Assembly (NCBI RefSeq): GCF_028553805.1
Contig: NZ_CP067140.1
Coordinates: 620,001-684,000 of the forward strand
Reading direction: 5' to 3'
Length of the DNA stretch: 64,000 nt
DNA from: Paracoccus saliphilus
Lineage (GTDB): Bacteria; Pseudomonadota; Alphaproteobacteria; Rhodobacterales; Rhodobacteraceae
Shown: piece by piece, positions 42,334-50,559 of the stretch
Position numbering within the stretch: the first letter of the stretch is position 1
Layout: each line of letters starts with the position of its first letter
Notes under the pieces: generated by a model
Database searches by the model: none
Seen by the model: the letters and a program-made list of their open reading frames with translations, nothing else
What the model was told of the DNA's origin: nothing
Translations under genes and position numbers: made by a program

Positions 42334-44513
42334 CTCCAGAACCTCCCCCAGCCTTCATAGAGCTTGACCGAATGGCTGTCGCGAACCTTGTCGTACAGTC
42401 GTCCGTTGACGTTCACCCGCGAACCGCCATCGCGGGACAGCGCGCGAAGGGTGCTGCCCGCGCGTTGACGAGAGGGTTGGCCGGTCGCCCAGGAAATCGG
42501 GATCGAGATGTTGATCCCCTTGTCGAACGAGCCTTCGCCGAATTCGTCCTCGCTCAGGTCGGTCTTCGTGGCGAAGGCGCCGATCCGCCAACCATTCGCG
42601 AATTCGCGCGTCAGGGTGATCGTGGCGCCACGGTCCCCCGCCAGGTATTGCCCGACATCGAGTTGCGCCGTGTAGCCCTGGGCGAATTCATAATAGGCCG
42701 AGACATGCCCGGTCGTGACCTCGTAATCGCGGAAGCCGAAGACATCGTCGAAGTCGCGCTTGCGGACCCGGTTGATCTCGGCCCCGAAGGCCAGCGGCGA
42801 ATTGACGGGTTTCCACAGCGCTTCGGCTGAAACCCCGCCATAGGCTTGCTCCAGCAGACCGGCGGTCACGCGTGTATAGACCGTGTCGGTGGGGCGCGCA
42901 TACCATGCTGCCGTCAGTTCCGGGATCGTTGGCCCGTCGCTGCGATACATCCGCGTATCCGAACGAACGCGCGGCACGCCTTCGGGCGTGGTTTCCAGGC
43001 TGGGATCGGCCTTGTATTCCTCAGGCGTGTAGTGCTCCGCAGGCTGGCCGGGATTCCTGCCCTTGCTCGGCCCACGCTGATCCATGCTGCCGAAGGCGCG
43101 CTGGCGCAGCGTTCCGGCGAGGATCAGGCCCGGCATGACCTCGTAGGTCGCCCGTGCCTCTGCACCGACTTCATAGCGCAGCGGCTCGCCGGGATCGAAC
43201 AGCCCCAGGTCGAGATATGGCCCGATATGCCAGCGGAAGCGCGGATACATCCCCTCGGTTGCGACCAGGTCGCCGGGATAGGGACGGGCATCGGTCAGGG
43301 CCGCGGCACTTGCGATCTTGCCGGCCTCGGTGTTCTCCAACCTTTCGACATCCGAGCGGCGCAGCGTTACCGACGAAGTCGGGACACCGTCCGCGGAAGA
43401 GGTAATGACCAGCGTTTCCACCGAAGGCGGCAGTGCCCGCGTCATCAGGCGCGCCGTTCGGCCGACTGCCTCTGCCTGCTGTATATAGCGCTGGTTGCGA
43501 ATCCGCACTTCGGCACGGTTCCCCGACAATGCCATGGCTTCGAGCAGCTGCCCCTCCTTGGCGAGCGCGTCGGACAATGCCTGCTGGATTGCCGGTTGCG
43601 CCGTGGGGTCCTGCGCCCATTGGCCCGACCAGCCTTCGGGATCGGCTGCGGGGGCGGGGCGCGGGCGAACCGGGGCAGGGGCCTTTTCCAACCCTGACGG
43701 GTAGGGCGCCTTGCGCGGGTTCAGCGAGAACGAGAACTGCGCACCGAAGGTTTCTCCGCCAAGCGTATAGAGGCCGACCTCGTAGCCCTGCCCAAAGCGG
43801 TAATATGCGGCGAGATTCAGATTGCCCGGCTCGTCACCGCCGAGACCGTCGACCTCATGGTTGTAGCTGTCGCTCGAATATTCTGCGGCGAGGCTCAACT
43901 GATCGTTGACCTGCCATGTGATCGAGCCGAAAGGCTTGGCGCTGCCGGAAAACCAATCATCGACATTCGGCTTGCCGCCCTGATCGCCATCCTCCAGCGG
44001 CCAGCGGGTTTCACCGGCAATGCGTCCCCAGCCAATCCCGGCAGAGGCGCGGACGGTTGGCGTGATGTTCTTGGTCGCGACGATATATTCGCCCGAATAG
44101 ACACCGGTGCCCACGAAATCCTGCAAGCCGACCGCGACGGCCGGGCGCCATCCGGCCTCGTCCAGAACCTGAACGCGAAGATCGAAGGAACGGTCCCAGA
44201 GATGGTCCTGTCTGTTGCGCCTGTCCTCGATCCCCTCGACGCGGGAATAGCGCAGCACCGCGGTCAGGCGCGGCATGGCCTGGAACACCACATTGGTGCG
44301 TCGCGCATATTCCGAATAGGACAGCGTGCCGCCCAGGGTGCCGTCAGGCAGTGCCTCGGCCGTGGGCGTCTCGATCCCGCCGGGCATACCGAATGTGGAC
44401 ATGTTGCGCGCCTGCATCGGCTCGGCAATGGCGGTGCCGGTGACCGACCCGACCAGGAAGGCGACTGGAAGGGTGGTTGCCATCAGGCGGCTCGTCAGGC
44501 GGGAACGTCGCAT
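42330..44513 (-). CDS. yjbH: YjbH-domain outer-membrane protein
   Basis: 727 residues from ATG 44513 (MRRSRLTSRLMATTLPVAFL, a signal peptide), with AAGG 8 bases before; in-frame ATGs upstream lack a good site. STFGMPGGIETPTAEALPDG is the classic YjbH opening ('G.pGli.mPta...pdG'), followed by many amphipathic strands (LAYYRFGQGYEVGLYTLGGE, DLGQYLAGD-type GTALLRQRxFG) of a predicted beta barrel, and a C-terminal VGQYLAGDRGATITLTREFA. It likely acts in surface polysaccharide handling with YjbF. The companions yjbE and yjbG are not adjacent. Confidence 0.8.
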   Translation of the reverse strand: MRRSRLTSRLMATTLPVAFLVGSVTGTAIAEPMQARNMSTFGMPGGIETPTAEALPDGTLGGTLSYSEYARRTNVVFQAMPRLTAVLRYSRVEGIEDRRNRQDHLWDRSFDLRVQVLDEAGWRPAVAVGLQDFVGTGVYSGEYIVATKNITPTVRASAGIGWGRIAGETRWPLEDGDQGGKPNVDDWFSGSAKPFGSITWQVNDQLSLAAEYSSDSYNHEVDGLGGDEPGNLNLAAYYRFGQGYEVGLYTLGGETFGAQFSFSLNPRKAPYPSGLEKAPAPVRPRPAPAADPEGWSGQWAQDPTAQPAIQQALSDALAKEGQLLEAMALSGNRAEVRIRNQRYIQQAEAVGRTARLMTRALPPSVETLVITSSADGVPTSSVTLRRSDVERLENTEAGKIASAAALTDARPYPGDLVATEGMYPRFRWHIGPYLDLGLFDPGEPLRYEVGAEARATYEVMPGLILAGTLRQRAFGSMDQRGPSKGRNPGQPAEHYTPEEYKADPSLETTPEGVPRVRSDTRMYRSDGPTIPELTAAWYARPTDTVYTRVTAGLLEQAYGGVSAEALWKPVNSPLAFGAEINRVRKRDFDDVFGFRDYEVTTGHVSAYYEFAQGYTAQLDVGQYLAGDRGATITLTREFANGWRIGAFATKTDLSEDEFGEGSFDKGINISIPISWATGQPSRQRAGSTLRALSRDGGSRVNVNGRLYDKVRDSHSVKLYEGWGRFWR

Positions 44514-44648
44514 CGGCGGCATCCTTGGTAAAAGCGGTTCAGGTGATACTAGCGGCATTGAACGCATCGGACACCCCACCGCAGGTTGATTTTGCGGCGA
44601 GGGAGGTTTCCGCGCCACAATAACTGCCTTGGGGGGCCGGGAACTTCA

Positions 44649-45191
44649 TCAGCCCTGCGGTTCGGCGGATGCGCTGCTGGCGGGCACCGCGCATCCGTTA
44701 TGGGTTTTACCCCGGGCTGTCAGCGAGGCGGACATCGGGAATTCCTCGCCCGACATGCTGTCGGTGCAATTGGCGCCGCGGAAGCTGACCTTGAAGACTA
44801 GCCCGTCCATCGTGCCGACATATTCGACACCTTGGGCGAAGGTCAGACGGCTGACATTGATCTTGCGGCCGCTCTGGTTTCCGGGGGTCTTGTAGAGGGC
44901 GGTATTGCCGCTGACTTCCACGCTCCAGAAGGGCTCGTTTCCACGGGCGACGAAGGCCGTGGTGTTCAACGTCTCGGCATTGGCGTTGACTGCCGGCTTT
45001 GCCTCGGCCGTGCCCGTTTCGATCGGGACTTCCAGAGGGGAAACCGCGGGCGGGCGAGGTTTTGCGGGCTCTTCGGATTGGGGTTCCTCGGATTCCATGC
45101 CGATACCCTGCCGCAGATCGGCCATTGCGGCCTCGTCACAGGCGGCGAGCGGCAAACTCATCAAGGCAAGGAGGGCGAAACGCGGATTCAT
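44649..45191 (-). CDS. COG3650-like lipoprotein
   Basis: 180 residues: a signal peptide with lipobox LPLAAC, a Pro/Glu-rich linker, then a small beta domain containing ARGNEPFWSVEVSGNTALYK, the hallmark 'GNEPFW' of COG3650 envelope proteins, and a Cys pair (GANCTDSMSG, HNGCAV). Function unknown, probably a periplasm-facing outer- or inner-membrane lipoprotein. Confidence 0.75.
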   Translation of the reverse strand: MNPRFALLALMSLPLAACDEAAMADLRQGIGMESEEPQSEEPAKPRPPAVSPLEVPIETGTAEAKPAVNANAETLNTTAFVARGNEPFWSVEVSGNTALYKTPGNQSGRKINVSRLTFAQGVEYVGTMDGLVFKVSFRGANCTDSMSGEEFPMSASLTARGKTHNGCAVPASSASAEPQG

Positions 45192-45300
45192 GGGCTTTGG
45201 CCTCTGTTCGAGTGGATCACTGTCCTTGCAAGCGTTAACAATCGCTGGCCCTCAGGGCAAGCGCTAGGCCCGTCAATTCGCGAATCGTTGCCGGATTGAC

Positions 45301-46683
45301 TCAGCAGTTCGGAACATTGACGGCCAGCCCGCCAAGCGAGGTTTCCTTGTATTTCTCGCTCATGTCCTGGCCGGTCTGCCGCATTGTCTCGATCGCCGAG
45401 TCCAGCGGGACAAGGTGGCTGCCATCGCCGCGCATGGAAAGGCTGGCGGCGCTGACCGCTTTGATTGCGCCCAGCCCGTTGCGTTCGATGCAGGGCACCT
45501 GCACCAACCCCTTCACCGGGTCGCAGGTCATGCCGAGATGATGCTCCAGCGCGATTTCGGCGGCATTCTCTATCTGCTTCGGGGTGCCGCCCAGCACTGC
45601 AGCCAGTCCCGCCGCCGCCATGGCTGCGGCTGAGCCCACCTCGGCCTGGCATCCGCATTCGGCGCCCGAGATCGAGGCATTATGCTTTACCAGTCCGCCG
45701 ATGGCAGCGGCGGTCAGCAGGAACTCGGGCAGTTCCCGTTCGCTCGCGCCGGGCACATGATCCAGCCAATAGCGGATCACGGCGGGAACCACCCCTGCCG
45801 CGCCATTGGTCGGCGCGGTGACGACCTGGCCCCCGGCGGCGTTTTCCTCGTTCACCGCCATCGCATAGGTGGACATCCAGTCATTGATGATATGCGGCGC
45901 GGTCAGGTTCATGCCGCGCTCGGCCAAGAGCTTCTCGTGGATCGCACGGGCGCGGCGGCGCACGCTCAGCCCGCCGGGCAGGATGCCCTCCGAGGACAGC
46001 CCCCGGTCCATGCAATCGCGCATCACCTGCCAGATCCGGTTCAGCCCGTCGCGCAATTCGGCCTCGCTGCGGAAAACCAGTTCGTTGGCGCGTTTCATCT
46101 GTGCGATGGATTTGCCCGATTCTTCCGCCATCGCCAGCATCTCGGCGGCGCTGGTGAACGGGTAGGGTACTTTCGGACCCGCATCACTGCGATCCTCTTG
46201 ACCCTTTCGGGCCAATTCCTCTTCGGTCAACACGAAGCCGCCGCCGACCGAGTAATAGACCTGGCGAAAGATCACGTCGCCCTGCGCATCCGTGGCCGAT
46301 AGCGTCATGCCATTGGCATGGCCGGGCAGGGCATTCTCGAAATCGAAGCGCAGGTCGCTGTCCGGGTCGAACTGCAGCTCGCCCAGGCCCTCGGGCATCA
46401 GGGCCCGGCTTTCGCGATTCGCGGCCAGCGCCGCTTCGGCGGCCTCTGCGTCGATGGTATCGGGCACGAATCCCGCCAGCCCAAGGATCGTGGCGCGGTC
46501 GGTCGCGTGGCCTTTCCCGGTGAAGGCGAGGCTGCCATGCAAGCTCGCTTTCAGCCCATGCGCGTGGAAAGGCTGTTCGCGCAGGGCCGCAAGGAACCGC
46601 GCCCCGGCGACCATCGGCCCCATCGTATGCGACGAGGACGGGCCGACGCCCACCTTGAAAAGATCGAATACCGACAGGAACAT
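45301..46683 (-). CDS. sdaA: L-serine ammonia-lyase, iron-sulfur dependent
   Basis: 460-residue single-chain L-serine dehydratase, serine to pyruvate and ammonia. The N-terminus has [20 protein letters not shown] and the C-terminus [20 protein letters not shown] with Cys residues for the 4Fe-4S cluster, plus [16 protein letters not shown]. Both beta and alpha domains are fused in one chain, as in proteobacteria. AGAGGG lies 6 bases before ATG 46683. It is divergent from the dusB-ntr operon. Confidence 0.95.
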   Translation of the reverse strand: MFLSVFDLFKVGVGPSSSHTMGPMVAGARFLAALREQPFHAHGLKASLHGSLAFTGKGHATDRATILGLAGFVPDTIDAEAAEAALAANRESRALMPEGLGELQFDPDSDLRFDFENALPGHANGMTLSATDAQGDVIFRQVYYSVGGGFVLTEEELARKGQEDRSDAGPKVPYPFTSAAEMLAMAEESGKSIAQMKRANELVFRSEAELRDGLNRIWQVMRDCMDRGLSSEGILPGGLSVRRRARAIHEKLLAERGMNLTAPHIINDWMSTYAMAVNEENAAGGQVVTAPTNGAAGVVPAVIRYWLDHVPGASERELPEFLLTAAAIGGLVKHNASISGAECGCQAEVGSAAAMAAAGLAAVLGGTPKQIENAAEIALEHHLGMTCDPVKGLVQVPCIERNGLGAIKAVSAASLSMRGDGSHLVPLDSAIETMRQTGQDMSEKYKETSLGGLAVNVPNC

Positions 46684-46763
46684 GATGCCCTCTTTCTGAC
46701 TATGTCCTATGTAATCAGGACTGCGTCGGAACTACCATGACGGATGCGACGGTCAGGCCTGCA

Positions 46764-46786
46764 AATTGCGACATGGTATCGCAATT
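46764..46786. promoter_or_regulatory. Palindrome AATTGCGA-N7-TCGCAATT
   Basis: Perfect 8-bp arms 7 bases apart, between the divergent sdaA and dusB genes. Its size and symmetry fit a homodimeric repressor or activator operator. No regulator is assigned. Confidence 0.5.
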
Positions 46787-46790
46787 CATC

Positions 46791-46807
46791 TGCCTATATT
46801 ATAGGCA
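46791..46807. promoter_or_regulatory. 17-base palindrome TGCCTATA-T-TATAGGCA
   Basis: Perfect 8-bp arms about one central base, 105 bases before dusB and next to the palindrome at 46764. The centre is TATATTATA, so it may overlap a -10 element. Confidence 0.5.
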
Positions 46808-46911
46808 TTAAGCGTGAAATTTAAGCAGCTCCCGCCGTCCTCGCATCAGGCCGGTCGGGGCTGGCGGTCCCGCTCTTGCAGGTGAACCGTGGCAAGCCGA
46901 AGGAACGAGAC

Positions 46912-47928
46912 ATGCAACTGCCCGAACCGATCATGATTGGCGATACGCGACTTGGGCCGCCGGTCTTCCTGGCGCCGATGGCGGGGATCACCGATCTGCC
47001 CTTCCGGCGGGCGGTTGCACGTCACGGAGCCGGGCTGCTGGTCAGCGAGATGGTCGCCTCGACCGAGATGGTCACGCCCCGTCCCTCGACGCGGGCGGCG
47101 GTGCGCGCCAAGGCACTGACCGAGGGGCGGCTGCCCGTCTCGGTCCAGATTGCCGGACGCGAGGCCGGGGCGATGGCCGAGACCGCCCGAATCGTCGAGG
47201 GCATGGGCGCACGGATCATCGACATCAACATGGGCTGCCCGGCCAAGAAGGTGACGGGCGGGCTGTCGGGTGCGGCACTGATGCGCGATCTCGATCACGC
47301 ACTTGGGTTGATCGAGGCGGTGGTCGGCGCGGTCCGGGTGCCGGTCACGCTGAAGATGCGGCTTGGTTGGGACGAGCATTCCCTCAACGCCGCTGAACTG
47401 GCGCGACGGGCCAGCGATGCCGGGGTGCGGATGCTGACCGTGCATGGCCGCACGCGGGCGCAGTTCTACAAGGGTCAAGCCGACTGGACGAAGATTGCCG
47501 AGGTTGCGAACCTGCCGGGCCGTCCGCCGCTGGTCGCCAATGGCGACGTGGTATGCGCGGCATCGGCGCAGGCCGCTCTGGATGCCTCGGGGGCAGATGC
47601 GGTGATGGTCGGACGCGGCGCGCAGGGTGCGCCGTGGCGGTTGGCCGAGATCGCCCACCGGCTCTGGGGCACGCCCGCACCGGCCATTCCGCAAGGAGCC
47701 GCGCTGGCCGAGGCGGTGGAAGAGCATTACGAGGATATTCTGGATTTCTACGGTGCCGAGCTGGGGCTGCGCGTGGCCCGCAAGCATCTGGGCTGGTATG
47801 CCGAAGCGAATGGCGCACCGATGCGGGCCGAGATGCTGCGCGCCGACAGCCCTGCCGCGACCATCGCCCTGATCCGCCACGCCTTTGCCGAGGCGCAGGG
47901 TTCAGACACGGAAAAGGCCGCCGCATGA
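46912..47928 (+). CDS. dusB: tRNA-dihydrouridine synthase DusB (NifR3)
   Basis: 338 residues of flavin-dependent Dus enzyme, reducing uridine in tRNA D-loops. FLAPMAGITDLPFRRAVARH, NMGCPAKKVTGG with the catalytic Cys, and ANGDVVCAASAQ are diagnostic. AAGGA lies before ATG 46912; the in-frame 46876 start lacks one. The gene is called nifR3 in Rhodobacter and is the first gene of the nifR3-ntrB-ntrC operon, which matches here: its stop overlaps the ntrB ATG. Confidence 0.94.
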   Translation: MQLPEPIMIGDTRLGPPVFLAPMAGITDLPFRRAVARHGAGLLVSEMVASTEMVTPRPSTRAAVRAKALTEGRLPVSVQIAGREAGAMAETARIVEGMGARIIDINMGCPAKKVTGGLSGAALMRDLDHALGLIEAVVGAVRVPVTLKMRLGWDEHSLNAAELARRASDAGVRMLTVHGRTRAQFYKGQADWTKIAEVANLPGRPPLVANGDVVCAASAQAALDASGADAVMVGRGAQGAPWRLAEIAHRLWGTPAPAIPQGAALAEAVEEHYEDILDFYGAELGLRVARKHLGWYAEANGAPMRAEMLRADSPAATIALIRHAFAEAQGSDTEKAAA

Positions 47929-49043
47929 CCTGTCCGCCTCCGGCCGATTTCCGCGAAGCGAAACCCGGCCCGGGCTGGCTGCAATTGCCTCTGCCGGCGC
48001 TGATCCTTGACGAGAAGGGCCGGGTGGGGGCGATGAATGACGCCGCAGAGATCTGGCTGAACCTCTCGCGCAATTCAACGGTCGGAAGGCCGCTGGACAG
48101 CGATGACATGGTAAAGCGGCTGCGGATACTTCCCTCGCTCGGGCCGCTTTTCAACCGTGTTACCCGCGACGATGAGGCGCTCTACCAGCCCGGCGTGCAG
48201 TTCGAGATCGGCGACCGGGCAGGCGGGCACCAGACCCGCCGCGCCTCGGTTCATGCAGGACCGGCCGAGGGGATCGACGGCGCCGCCTCGATCCTGATCG
48301 TGCCCGAGGATGATGGCGGAATGCTGTATCAAAGCCGCGCCGTCCGCTCGGCAGCGCGCAGCGCCATTGGCATGTCGGAAATGCTCGCGCATGAGATAAA
48401 GAACCCGCTGGCGGGCATTCGCGGCGCGGCGCAGCTGATGGCGATGAACGCCCCGCCCGAGGACCGCGAGATGGCCGAGATGATCGTCAGCGAATCCCGC
48501 CGGATCGTTTCGCTGCTGGAACAGGTGGAGCGTTTCGGCGACACTTCCGCGCCCAGGCTTGCACCGGTAAACGTGCATGACGTACTCGAGCAGGTTCGGC
48601 GCTCTGCTACTGTCGGTTTTGCCAAGGAAGTCAGCATCATCACCGATTACGACCCTTCGCTGCCCCATGCGCTGGCCGATGCGGATCAACTCGTGCAGGT
48701 CTGCCTGAACCTCGTGAAGAACGCCGCCGAGGCGTTGACGGATCGGCCCGACGGCACGATCCGGCTGCGCAGCAGCTATGACCACAGCCTGCGCCTGCCG
48801 CCCGACGACACATGGCCCAAGGGCCGTGCGCTCCCCCTGCAGATCGAGATCGAGGACAACGGACCGGGCCTGCCCTCCGCGATCGCCGAGCAGGTGTTCG
48901 AGCCCTTCGTGTCGGGGCGCGAGAATGGCACCGGGTTGGGGCTGGCGCTGGTCAGCAAGATCGTGACCGATCACGGCGCGCTGATCCGCGTGGACAGTCG
49001 CCCCGGCCGCACCCTTTTTCGAATTTCACTGCCCAAGGCATAA
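47925..49043 (+). CDS. ntrB: Nitrogen regulation sensor kinase NtrB
   Basis: 372 residues. A PAS-like N-terminus (ALILDEKGRVGAMNDAAEIW) precedes the HisKA motif MLAHEIKNPLAGIRGAAQLM with the phosphorylated His, then HATPase boxes N (VCLNLVKNAAEAL), G1 (IEDNGPGLPSA) and G2 (GTGLGLALVSKIV). It phosphorylates NtrC under nitrogen limitation and is controlled by PII. The start is ATG 47925, overlapping dusB by ATGA; the longer frame upstream is antisense-free overlap of dusB and not used. Confidence 0.94.
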   Translation: MTCPPPADFREAKPGPGWLQLPLPALILDEKGRVGAMNDAAEIWLNLSRNSTVGRPLDSDDMVKRLRILPSLGPLFNRVTRDDEALYQPGVQFEIGDRAGGHQTRRASVHAGPAEGIDGAASILIVPEDDGGMLYQSRAVRSAARSAIGMSEMLAHEIKNPLAGIRGAAQLMAMNAPPEDREMAEMIVSESRRIVSLLEQVERFGDTSAPRLAPVNVHDVLEQVRRSATVGFAKEVSIITDYDPSLPHALADADQLVQVCLNLVKNAAEALTDRPDGTIRLRSSYDHSLRLPPDDTWPKGRALPLQIEIEDNGPGLPSAIAEQVFEPFVSGRENGTGLGLALVSKIVTDHGALIRVDSRPGRTLFRISLPKA

Positions 49044-49055
49044 GGACCTACTCCC

Positions 49056-50486
49056 ATGGACGGAACCGTTCTGATCGCCGATGACGACCGCACTATCCGC
49101 ACCGTGCTGACGCAGGCACTGACCCGCGCGGGGTGTCGGGTGCATGCCACCGGCAGCCTTTCGCAACTGTCGAAATGGGTCGAGGAGGGGCGCGGCGATC
49201 TCGTCATCACCGATGTGATGATGCCCGACGGTAACGGCATCGACCAGATCCCTGCGATCCGGCAGGCGCGTCCCGATCTGCCGGTCATCGTGATCTCGGC
49301 GCAGAATACCATCGTCACCGCGATCCGCGCGACCGAGGCGGCGGCCTTCGAATATCTGCCCAAGCCTTTCGACCTGCCTGACCTGATGGCCAAGGCGGGG
49401 CAGGCGCTGTCCCGGCGACCCCGCAAATCCGATCTCGCGCCCGAACCGTCGCCCCTGCGCCACAGCACCGATCCGGCCATGCCGCTGATCGGTCACGCGC
49501 CCGCCATGCAGGCGTTGTTCAGGATGGTGGCGCGGGTGCTCAACGCCGATCTGCCAGTGCTGATCGCGGGCGAGCCCGGCACCGGGAAATCGATCATCGC
49601 GCGCAGCTTTCACGATCTGTCCGACCGAAGCGAGCGGGGCGTCGTCGTGCTGACCTCTGCCGATGCGGGCGAGGAGGTGTTCGCCCGCGTTGCCGACAAG
49701 ACCCGGGGCGGCACGATCATCATCGAGAACCCCGCGGGGTTCGACCAGGCTGCCCAGGCCCGCCTGATCGGGCTCATCGAAGCGCTGGAAGCCGAATCCG
49801 AACGCACCCAACTGCCCCGGATCGTCAGCACCACCGGTCCCGATCCGCAGGCCGACATGGCGGCGGGCCGGTTGCGCTCGGATCTCTATTATCGGCTGGC
49901 GGGGGTGACGGTCTCGGTGCCGCCCCTGCGCGCCCGCGTGGACGATATCCTGCCCCTGGCAGAGCATTTGCTGGCCCGCGCCGCCACGCAGGGGCTGCCC
50001 GAACGCGGCCTGACCGAGGATGCGGCGGGATTGCTGCGCGCCTATGCTTTCCCCGGCAATGTGCGAGAGTTGGAAAACCTGATGCGGCGGCTGGCGTTGA
50101 CCGCCAGCGGCCCAGAGGTTTCCGCCACCGAAATGCGCGAGGCATTGAGCCAGCAGGGCGGCACGCGCGCAGCCGGTGGAGGAGGCACGACAACCACGGA
50201 GAGTGGAAGCAATGGAACCGCCCCCATCGCCAATGCGCGGCTGTCGGACACCGTCGAGGCGCATTTGCAACGCTATTTCGACCTGCATGGCGATGAATTG
50301 CCGCCACCCGGCCTTTATGACCGCATCCTGCACGAGATCGAACGCCCGCTTCTGGAGGTTGCGCTGGATGCGACCGGCGGAAATCAGCTGAAATGTGCCG
50401 ATCTATTGGGAATCAACCGCAATACGCTGCGCAAAAAACTGACAGAGCTGAATATCGAGGTGACACGGCGCCGCAAACTGATGTAA
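49056..50486 (+). CDS. ntrC: Nitrogen regulator NtrC, GAFTGA-less
   Basis: 476 residues. The receiver domain has VLIADDDRTIRTVLTQ, VITDVMMPDGNGIDQIP (phosphoacceptor Asp) and EYLPKPFDLPD. The AAA+ domain keeps Walker A LIAGEPGTGKSIIARSF, but the region that should carry GAFTGA is shortened and lacks it. The C-terminal Fis-type helix-turn-helix is GGNQLKCADLLGINRNTLRK. This is the form known from Rhodobacter capsulatus that activates sigma70 rather than sigma54 promoters. Confidence 0.93.
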   Translation: MDGTVLIADDDRTIRTVLTQALTRAGCRVHATGSLSQLSKWVEEGRGDLVITDVMMPDGNGIDQIPAIRQARPDLPVIVISAQNTIVTAIRATEAAAFEYLPKPFDLPDLMAKAGQALSRRPRKSDLAPEPSPLRHSTDPAMPLIGHAPAMQALFRMVARVLNADLPVLIAGEPGTGKSIIARSFHDLSDRSERGVVVLTSADAGEEVFARVADKTRGGTIIIENPAGFDQAAQARLIGLIEALEAESERTQLPRIVSTTGPDPQADMAAGRLRSDLYYRLAGVTVSVPPLRARVDDILPLAEHLLARAATQGLPERGLTEDAAGLLRAYAFPGNVRELENLMRRLALTASGPEVSATEMREALSQQGGTRAAGGGGTTTTESGSNGTAPIANARLSDTVEAHLQRYFDLHGDELPPPGLYDRILHEIERPLLEVALDATGGNQLKCADLLGINRNTLRKKLTELNIEVTRRRKLM

Positions 50487-50559
50487 AACCGCCACAGGTA
50501 AGCGCGCCAGAGTCACGGCGCTGCAACAGTGAGGCCGCGAAAGACGGCGAGTGGGGGTT

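Noticed and set aside
47553-47924. Longer NtrB starting inside dusB
   Set aside because: The extension is read in another frame of dusB and lacks a sensor-like sequence; the ATGA overlap at 47925 is the natural start.
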